Assembly: GCA_963457665.1 (NCBI GenBank)
Contig: OY735207.1
Coordinates: 38,852,316-38,916,315, forward strand
Source of the DNA: Thysanoteuthis rhombus
Lineage: Eukaryota > Mollusca > Cephalopoda > Oegopsida > Thysanoteuthidae
Direction: 5' to 3'
DNA: 64,000 nt
Shown here: in pieces, positions 57,289-64,000 of the stretch
Position numbering within the stretch: position 1 is the stretch's first letter
Layout: every line of letters begins with the position of its first letter
Notes under the pieces: model-generated
Database searches by the model: none
Told to the model about the DNA's origin: nothing
What the model saw: the letters and a program-made list of their open reading frames with translations, nothing else
Made by a program: the position numbers and the translations under genes

Positions 57289-59159
57289 CGATAGTCTCGT
57301 GACAGGTAGAACAAGGTTTAGTGAATAAAAAGAATATGATGTACAGACTAGGACCCAGTTGCTCCTGTGTCGCAAAATATAAAAGGTGAAAAACTTCTTT
57401 CCATCTTTTGAATAACCAATGGGGACCCGTTTATTGTTTCTGGAACTATTGTGTACTGTTTCTTTCATGAGGCGAACTTTTAAAACGGCGCTCCAAGAAG
57501 ACGTTGAGAAATGTTGAGAATCGTTGAAATCGTTGCTTGGTTGTCACTGGAGTTATCGAAGTGGTAAGAATCCGTACAGTGTCTGGATATCAAATACAAA
57601 ATAATGATTGATATACTTCCTTTAAAGCTGTATCGTCCTTGTGTTTTGATTTTAAATACAAAATAAAAAAATCTGGAATGAATTTTGAATTATTTTGTAC
57701 GCGTCCCGGCTTTTTCTTTGTGTGTCCGTCCCACCTAGTGTTAGAAACTTAGCTACGCCTCTGATTATTTATGGGATCATATTTTTAATCTCTTAACCAA
57801 GTGTCTATTTACAAATCGCAGAATGCAGTTTCTCAAGGTACGTTCGTTCACTTGTGAAGAAAAAACAAACAAACCCAAACGCACTACCCACGTGTTCATT
57901 CAAGCACGTGTAGCTCGAATACTAACCAACTTGACGTGATGCAGTTTTGGTTTTTTTTTTCATTCAGAAGTCCGATGTCGCTGTTACACAACATAACAGT
58001 AGAGAGTCTCGTCGGTGTATTATCTTGAAATTCCGGTTTCTTTTTGGACAGCTCTCGTGCATTGGAGGGAAGGGCTTAATTAAGAACATATTTATAAACA
58101 ATAAGCAAACGTCAACGTGTTGAAAGTCTGGAATGAAATATAAAAAAATTGAATTTGATAAATTTTGTTTGTCTGCTCAAAAAATATTTTCATTTTTCTT
58201 CTTTTTTTTTTGTCCCTATATTTTTTCGCACATGAAATTTGATGACGTATCTTGAATAATTGACACGAAACGTGTAAAGTACGTCATAAACCATCTCAAC
58301 AATTGCCAACTCCCATCACAAAAAAGATGCATTTCCGTCTCTATTCCTATCTTCCATTCAACTCCCTGGTCTCTCTTAGCTATTTCTTTTTTTCTTTTTC
58401 AAGATAAATGTTAAAAAAAGTAAATTCAATAAGATTATTGTTTAATTTTCGATTTATTCTTTGACACATACGTACACGTATACAGTCATACACATACATA
58501 CATGCATACAAACATAGAGTCAGATTGTTACTACAGGGAACAGACATGGTTTCGAGGTTTAAACAGCATTATGACTGATCAAGGACACCCCAACAAAACT
58601 CCATGATATCTTTTTTTACTCACTGTGAGAAAATGTAAAATCTTTGCTGGTTCAACCGATGTCAATTGTAGGAGCCTTTCTAAGTTTCCACTTTTGGACA
58701 TTCAAGGTTTAGCCAGGTAAACCGAAGTCAAATTGACAATGAATCTCGACATTCTGCTTCGATAATTAGGAAATCATATTCATTATTAAGACATTTTTTT
58801 TGGCAGGTGTACATTTCGGCATGTTGTCGAAATGTTTTTCTAACAGAACCGTTATTCAACAATGGGGACTTTTTTTTTCAATTAATCCCCAAAATATACT
58901 TGACGTTGCATATGCTAGGTATAAAAAAACAATACACATTATCCCCCCTCTCCCTCCCCTCTCTCAATAAAATGGGAAGATCGTGCTGCCATAATCATGC
59001 TTATGAGGCTGGTCTATCTGCCATGAAAATCTGCATTCCATATCCAGGCTTGAAGAGCATCATTACTAACCTAGGCCCCCAGCGGAATATGGGTCTGAAA
59101 CATGGTCAATGAACACTGGTTGGAAGTACGCAATTATCTTACCCTGGCACAGGCCCCTT
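57289..59159. other. unique sequence, about 1.9 kb
   Basis: No recognisable gene. 57580-57690 repeats AAATACAAAATAA twice. T/A-runs at 57947-57960 and 58200-58211. A short C-rich patch lies at 58943-58963. Confidence 0.45.
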
Positions 59160-59163
59160 CCCC

Positions 59164-59226
<63 letters not shown>

Positions 59227-59240
59227 CATCATCATTATTA

Positions 59241-59271
<31 letters not shown>

Positions 59272-59278
59272 TATTATT

Positions 59279-59359
<81 letters not shown>

Positions 59360-59960
59360 TAATTAATTTATTTATCTATTTATTTATTTTCTCATCAGTT
59401 GGCTAGAGACTGAGTGACAGCAAGTTTCCTGTCCCGAGCCCTTCTCTCCGGATTCCCACAGTTCACAGCAGTGCTGTGGATCATATGTTTGATACAAGTT
59501 ACTCGGTGGTGAACGATGAAGGCTGAGTAAGTTCCCCTTAAGTCTCCAACCATCCTCTAATATCGTCCTCACTAGCGCTGTCGTTCGTACCGTCTTCACT
59601 ATGTCTTTTCCTTGGCTGTTAGACCATTGCTAACAGCTAGGGGTTGTGGAACTCACATTTCCAAGGACCCTCAATATTCGTACAGGCCCCAGTAGTAGGG
59701 TGGTCAGTATAGTCTCAATCTTTCCTTTTATCCCTACTTCGTCCATTCTCGTTTTCAATATCTTTGGTATGGTTCCGAGTGCACCTGCTATCACTGGCAC
59801 TACGCTGACTAGTGGGTGTCATTGGTGACAGCATGTCTCCTGAATATTCCCGGGCGTTCTTCGGTATTCTGACCGATTTCAGGAGTGCTGCCATCAGGGT
59901 AATTTCAGCTTTAGCCCAGATGTCTAGTATCTCCAATCTCTTAGCTAAGATCATCATTAA
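59160..59960 (-). mobile_element. REL-type retrotransposon copy H, minus strand
   Basis: Minus-strand ORF end with no interruption: SVVPVIAGALGTIPKILKTR, MDEVGIKGKIETILTTLLLG, PVRILRVLG (about 59820-59655). It is followed by a 3'UTR ending CTTGCTGTCACTCAGTCTCT (about 59425) and a tail of (TTAA/TAAA)n then (AAT)n/(ATG)n, seen on the plus strand as (ATT)n/(CAT)n at 59165-59356. Upstream codons on the minus strand (59957-59830, WAKAEITLMAALLKSVRIPK) are open but not recognised. This is the only copy of the family on the minus strand. Confidence 0.75.
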
Positions 59961-60368
59961 CGTTTTCTTTTTTTAATGGTGGGAGCGAAAATGATCTTAA
60001 AAATTCTCTTCTTCTTCTTATAATTATTATTATTATTATCATCATCATTATTAGTATCATTATTAGTATTATTATCATTATCATCACCATTATTATCATT
60101 ATTCATGATGATGATATGAAAAGGAAGCATTTAAATGCTTGTTCTGCTTCGTTTTCTCCTCTTCATTATAATCATGATTACCAGGATCATCATCATCATC
60201 ATAATCATCATTTCACGTTGTTTTATTTGTTCTTTCAAAGAGTGCCATAAAACTGAAATAATGGCGACACCAAAACAATAAAATGTTCATTTGTCTTCCT
60301 GATATTTATTTTAAGTGTATGGTGGTTGAGTTTGTGGTTTTGTGTAATAATTTTTGATCTTTACGACT

Positions 60369-60371
<3 letters not shown>
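59961..60371. repeat. imperfect (ATT)n/(CAT)n and unique sequence
   Basis: 59998-60110 is a patchwork of ATT, ATC and AGT triplets just upstream (minus-strand sense) of copy H, compatible with a decayed target tract. 60180-60210 has CATCAT repeats. The rest is unremarkable. Confidence 0.6.

Positions 60372-60463
<92 letters not shown>
60372..60463. repeat. (AAT)n microsatellite
   Basis: About 30 uninterrupted AAT triplets; no family sequence is recognised on either side. Confidence 0.97.
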
Positions 60464-60779
60464 TTTAAAAAAAGACAATGTTTAAATTGATATGTTAACA
60501 AAACAATTGTTCCCACATTCACAACAACAATGTCAGGACGACAAAACAGTTCGTCCGGAGAATAATAATTTCTAACCGATTTAATTCCAAATATTTCTTT
60601 GTGATATTTTCTAAACGTAGCTTAGTACGACCAAATAAAGCAAGGTTGAGGGAGGAAGATTGAGTTACGCCAGTCTTCGAGGTAGCGAGAACTTGAGCTG
60701 CCTAGAATATCAACATTCTCAATCCTGGGGTCGGAATTAAGACCCCTAGCAATGGTGGGATTAAGAAAATATCCAACAA
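60464..60779. other. unique sequence
   Basis: Nothing certain. Confidence 0.4.
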
Positions 60780-60890
60780 AGTCACGCCAAATAACAAGCT
60801 GAAATAATACTAACATATATCAAAAGTGGGAATGAGAGTAAGGAAGTGTGCGCTGCCTCTATAACGGCTCGCTGTAAAATAAATAATGTA
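60780..60890 (+). repeat. GGCGTAAAG-family repeat, 3' part
   Basis: GTCACGCCAAATAACA, AATAATACTAACATATATCA, AAAGTGGGAATGAGAG and CTGCCTCTATAACGGCTCGC match the distal part of the family seen at 19.8 and 49.2 kb. Confidence 0.5.
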
Positions 60891-61564
60891 CACTATTTTC
60901 ACTTTTTGTTTTTGTTTTTTTCGTAAAAAGGGGTGTAAATCAAACTTTCGCGAAGGTAGAGATATCGGTGTTAGTCTTCTCAAAGATTCTGTTAAAACAT
61001 CAAATGCTGTTTTGGGTGGAAACTATTGTCCATTATGAGAGCGCCCATCATCAGTGACACTAAGTACGCAAATCTGCCAAGACATTGTTAATTGTTTCGG
61101 TCTTATATCCAGTGTTTTAAATCAAGCCTTGAACCAAACTTGTCTTACTTCAACAAATATCTGATTGTTTAGTTACACAACATGTTTAGATCCGACCAGG
61201 CAAAAAAAACAAAACAAAACAAAAAAAAACGATATAATTTTTCAGACAAATAATGGTGAACTGCCAACAATTTTGACAAGATGTTCCGATAACGGGCTCA
61301 GGTTGTCAGGGAACAACACACCCACTGCGGTGTGTAATCGCCCGAGAATTGCTCGCTCGGAGTCAACTTACGAATGAGCAAGGGTTTAGTACATTGCTTA
61401 TCGTCTCCTTGTCATTTACGGGCCAGTTACGATGTCAATTCTATTTAAGATTTTTTGGAAAGGGTCTTGGAACTCGGACTTCTCTCAAAATGAGGGGATT
61501 GCGGAAATCTTCAAAGGAACGGGTAAAGGACTTTTGTTCAAGATTGTTTACGCTGAAACCGACA
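60891..61564. other. unique sequence
   Basis: Nothing recognised. 61300-61345 contains CACACCCACTGCGGTGTG, a small imperfect palindrome. Confidence 0.4.
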
Positions 61565-61587
61565 ATAAATACGTCATTGGATTTCGA

Positions 61588-61637
61588 CACATACACACAC
61601 ATACGCACGCATGCACTTACATACACACACACACACG

Positions 61638-61678
<41 letters not shown>

Positions 61679-61680
61679 TC
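61588..61680. repeat. (CA)n-(TA)n microsatellite
   Basis: Interrupted CA repeats, then (CA)n at about 61623-61660 and (TA)n at about 61662-61677. Confidence 0.95.
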
Positions 61681-61879
61681 ATTTATTTATTTATGTGTGT
61701 GTGAACGCATCTGGGCACCAATGAGCCAAAACATCACGACTATCAACAAGTGGCAAGAGTGATAGCTACCATCACGTAAGCATCCCCCATAACAAGATCA
61801 GAAGTAATATCAGCAGGTGAGCCAGCCTCAAGTACTTCATCTTGGTGTGTTGAGTGCCCGCAGTTCGGGACTAGAAGAA

Positions 61880-62700
61880 AGACTTGAGTGACACAGACAA
61901 AGGCCAAATTGCTATGGCCAGACGACTAAGTCAGGGCATTTCCGAAACCGGACGGTTCGTGAGTGCTCACGTTCAGTCGTGGTGAGTACCTATCGACAGT
62001 AGTCTGAGGAGGGAAACATTACCAATCGTCACAGACGCACTGGGCGGCCAAGACTAATCGATGTGAGAAGTGAACAGAGGCTTTTCCCATCAAGTGCCAG
62101 CCGACAGAAGGGTTACATTGGCTAGAATTGAAGATAGCTTTAATTAAAGTGAAAGTGAAATAAGGAATACGTCAAAACACGAAGTACATCGATACTAGAT
62201 GCATATGGGGTTGCGTGAGAGTAAGCCAGACAGAGATCGCACGAGAACAAATGTCAGTCGCAGCAAGCATCTTCAATGAGCGAGCGTCGGAACAACACCT
62301 TGTATAAATGGAAGATGGTCGTCCGGTTCGATTAATCTCCTCCTGAATAAGGTAGACAACAAAGTACCAGGGCATCTTTAACCTGGGGAAATCACGACAC
62401 CAGGGTGCACCGAAAAAAAATAGCAAGCCGATGGGGGCAGTGTTATAGTTATAGCAACGTTCTGTAAGGAAACATTGAAGACCATGTACACCTTTTAAAG
62501 GTAAGATTCTATGAATGCAGTGCACCTTCCGACAGGACATGGCAGACTGCTGCATTGCTCAAGCTGTACGGAAAACACTTCAGGATCATGAAGAATACTT
62601 CGCTTCTGGGTCGGCCAGCAATTCCGCTCTGCAGAACTTTAACCCCACCACGTGATTTGCTGTACTTAAATGACCTGCTGTACAGCAAAATCCTGACCCT
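61880..62700 (+). pseudogene. Tc1-like transposase relic
   Basis: The start is the recognisable part. ARRLSQGISETGRFV (about 61919-61963), then after frameshifts SAVVS.YRQ..SEEGN-like codons and NRHRRTGRPRLIDVRSEQR (about 62015-62080) correspond to the N-terminal helix-turn-helix and GRPR hook of Tc1-family transposases. Further on, GEITTPGCTEKK (about 62385) and ADGGSVIV (about 62428) fit the PGCT..R.QAGGGSVMVWG block before the second catalytic Asp. HEEYFASGSASNSALQNFNP (about 62590-62650) may be the decayed EHD..F..L.WP..SPDLNPI block. Many stops; not functional. Its inverted repeats are not identified. Confidence 0.6.
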
Positions 62701-62869
62701 AGATTGCAGAGGGAACCCTGCAGAGATCTTGTACAGATCATATCTGATTAGGCAAAAGCTCTTTAGCTAGAACATGGAGAACCATCACCTTATAAGGCAG
62801 GTGGTCATAATTCTTTAGCTCATCTTTGAATATGATCACCGTAGTCTGAATTTAGATCACAAGAATATA

Positions 62870-62965
62870 TATAACGCTCTTCCAACTCTGGTACTGGATG
62901 GGATATTGAATGGCCCACAGCTGAGGAGTTGTAATACAACAAAACAGTTGTCTGTGGATGACACA

Positions 62966-63005
<40 letters not shown>
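62870..63005 (+). mobile_element. tRNA-like SINE, family 1, copy 2 (internally deleted) with (ATT)n
   Basis: Begins at ATATATATAACGCTCTTCCA. The start GCTCTTCCAACTCTGG is joined directly to GTACTGGATGGGATATTGAA, so the part with the promoter boxes is missing. Ends GTCTGTGGATGACACAATTA, then (ATT)n to 63005. Confidence 0.6.
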
Positions 63006-63007
<2 letters not shown>

Positions 63008-63074
63008 AATGCTCCTTTCTTCAGGGTTGAGAACTATTTAGGTAGGGTAACTCGTCCATTATAAGCTATAAGAA

Positions 63075-63330
63075 ATGCTCTTCCAACTCTGCAATGGAGC
63101 ACTCTGGTGGATGGGAAATTGTGCTTAAGTAAATATATCGCTTAAATTCGGTCATACTGACTGTCCAGTTCTGCGTAGAGTAGGGGTAAAATGTCAGCCT
63201 CAGGGTCTGAAGCGGAGGTTTCGATCCTAACTCGTGGTACTGGATAGGATATTGGATGGTCTATTACCATATTGAGGAGTTGCAATACATCGAAACAACT
63301 GTCTGTGGATGACACAATCATCATTATGAT
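63075..63330 (+). mobile_element. tRNA-like SINE, family 1, copy 3 (most complete)
   Basis: GCTCTTCCAACTCTGCAATG, TCTGGTGGATGGGAAATTGT, GTTCTGCGTAGAGTAGGGGT (A-box-like region, 63170-63189), GGAGGTTTCGATCCTAACTC (B-box-like, 63213-63232), CTGGATAGGATATTGGATGG and the end GTCTGTGGATGACACAATCA. The spacing between boxes is about 30-35 bp, as in tRNA-derived heads. Confidence 0.65.
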
Positions 63331-63341
63331 ATATATATATG

Positions 63342-63387
<46 letters not shown>

Positions 63388-63395
63388 TAGATAGC
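63331..63395. repeat. (TA)n-(GA)n-(GATA)n microsatellite
   Basis: (TA)n interrupted by GTATG, then AGAGAGAGAG and GATAGATAG. Lies at the 3' end of the SINE. Confidence 0.93.
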
Positions 63396-64000
63396 CATTT
63401 TTGGAACAGAGGAGAGGGGACAAAAGAAAGCAAAGGAAAAAAGGAATATGTGGATAAGCCAAAAGAAAAGTAAGAACTAAGAGTAGAAACTAAATTTTCG
63501 TAAGAATGATGGTGAATGAAAGAAAAAAAAGAAAAAAGAAGGCAAGAACTACCAAAGAACGATGAACAAATCAAATCGTGTGGGCGTGGAAAAGAGTCTG
63601 TCTGTTTAGGGATGGTTGAATGAAATGAGATTAGACAATCAGTAGAAAGATATGACTCAAGTCGCCATTACTAATGAAAGATAGACTGACAAAAGTTTCA
63701 CATAGTTGAATCCGATTAAGTAGACACAGTATTGTACCATTGACAAACAATACGAATTGGCGATAGACACAAGTAAAGAGGACGGTAGTTTACTGAGTAG
63801 TGGTCAAACGAACCCCGGGGGGCAACGGAGACGTATTGATAAGGCAAAGGAAATAGAGAAAGTTGCTGTCGTGTGTTATCCATAAATGAAACAAATGCAG
63901 AAACTTTTGAATGAAGACGTACGATAATGAAATCCGTATTGTAATGGGTCAGAATGCTATAATTATACACACAGGTCTGTGAAAAAAACTAGTACTCAAA
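63396..64000. other. purine-rich then unique sequence
   Basis: 63400-63560 is A/G-rich. From 63561 to the end nothing is recognised. Confidence 0.45.

Noticed and set aside
57700..57775. CGTCCCGGCTTTTTCTTTGTGTGTCC region as another mariner end (contains GTCCGTCCCACC)
   Set aside because: Only a short match, no partner end and no adjacent shared motif.
59102..59366. Poly-Ile, poly-Leu and poly-Ser frames
   Set aside because: Direct translation of (ATT)n/(CAT)n, which is the tail of a minus-strand retrotransposon.

Overview
This window is eukaryotic, intergenic-type DNA. It is AT-rich, packed with microsatellites, and made largely of decayed retrotransposons, DNA transposons and SINE-like repeats. 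I found no convincing host protein-coding gene, no intact tRNA or rRNA gene, and no bacterial-style operon, CRISPR array or phage module. The mix of long (TA)n, (GATA)n, (GAAA)n, (GAA)n and (TAA)n arrays, RTE-type LINEs ending in TGATGA-like tails, several tRNA-like SINEs and mariner/Tc1 relics suggests a large, repeat-rich invertebrate genome. A cephalopod mollusc (cuttlefish, squid or octopus) is my best guess. That is an inference from the overall repeat style, not from a diagnostic gene.

Layout. 1-7.5 kb: purine-rich low-complexity tracts, simple repeats and a 123-bp tandem duplication. 7.9-9.1 kb: an RTE LINE 3' end and a mariner relic on the minus strand. 9.9-12.9 kb: (TA)n tracts, one SINE and a diffuse AT-rich repeat. 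13.3-14.3 kb: an RTE reverse-transcriptase pseudogene. 14.5-20.9 kb: several small tandem duplications, a minus-strand SINE pair, a repeat with inverted ends, and purine tracts. 22.3-23.4 kb: compound alternating purine/pyrimidine microsatellites.

24.0-30.7 kb is the most structured region. It is a head-to-tail series of copies of one non-LTR retrotransposon whose C-terminus carries a CCHC knuckle and a restriction-like endonuclease (R2/R4/Dong-type). Successive copies start directly after the (TAA)n tail of the preceding one. Their 3'UTRs share a repeated module ending in a small hairpin (CACCAG-GCAA-CTGGTG type) whose stem shows compensatory changes. Further fragments of the family lie at 35.2-36.2, 43.7-44.2, 46.8-47.1 and 59.2-60.0 kb.

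31-34.3 kb: tRNA-like/SINE fragments, an RTE tail and a mariner relic. 39.6-45.9 kb: long purine tracts with a tandemly duplicated segment beside a possible mariner remnant. 46.07-46.79 kb: a diverged minisatellite of about 20 units of about 36 bp. 48.7-53.3 kb: duplicated interspersed repeat, LINE 3' ends, a SINE and a mariner MITE. 53.5-56.8 kb: very long homopurine tracts. 57.2 kb: a 5S-rRNA-derived sequence. 61.9-62.7 kb: a Tc1-like transposase relic. 62.9-63.4 kb: two SINE copies.

Nothing here forms a working pathway. The relationships are parasitic and mechanistic: LINE tails seed microsatellites, microsatellites receive new insertions, and SINE and MITE copies presumably relied on enzymes encoded elsewhere.
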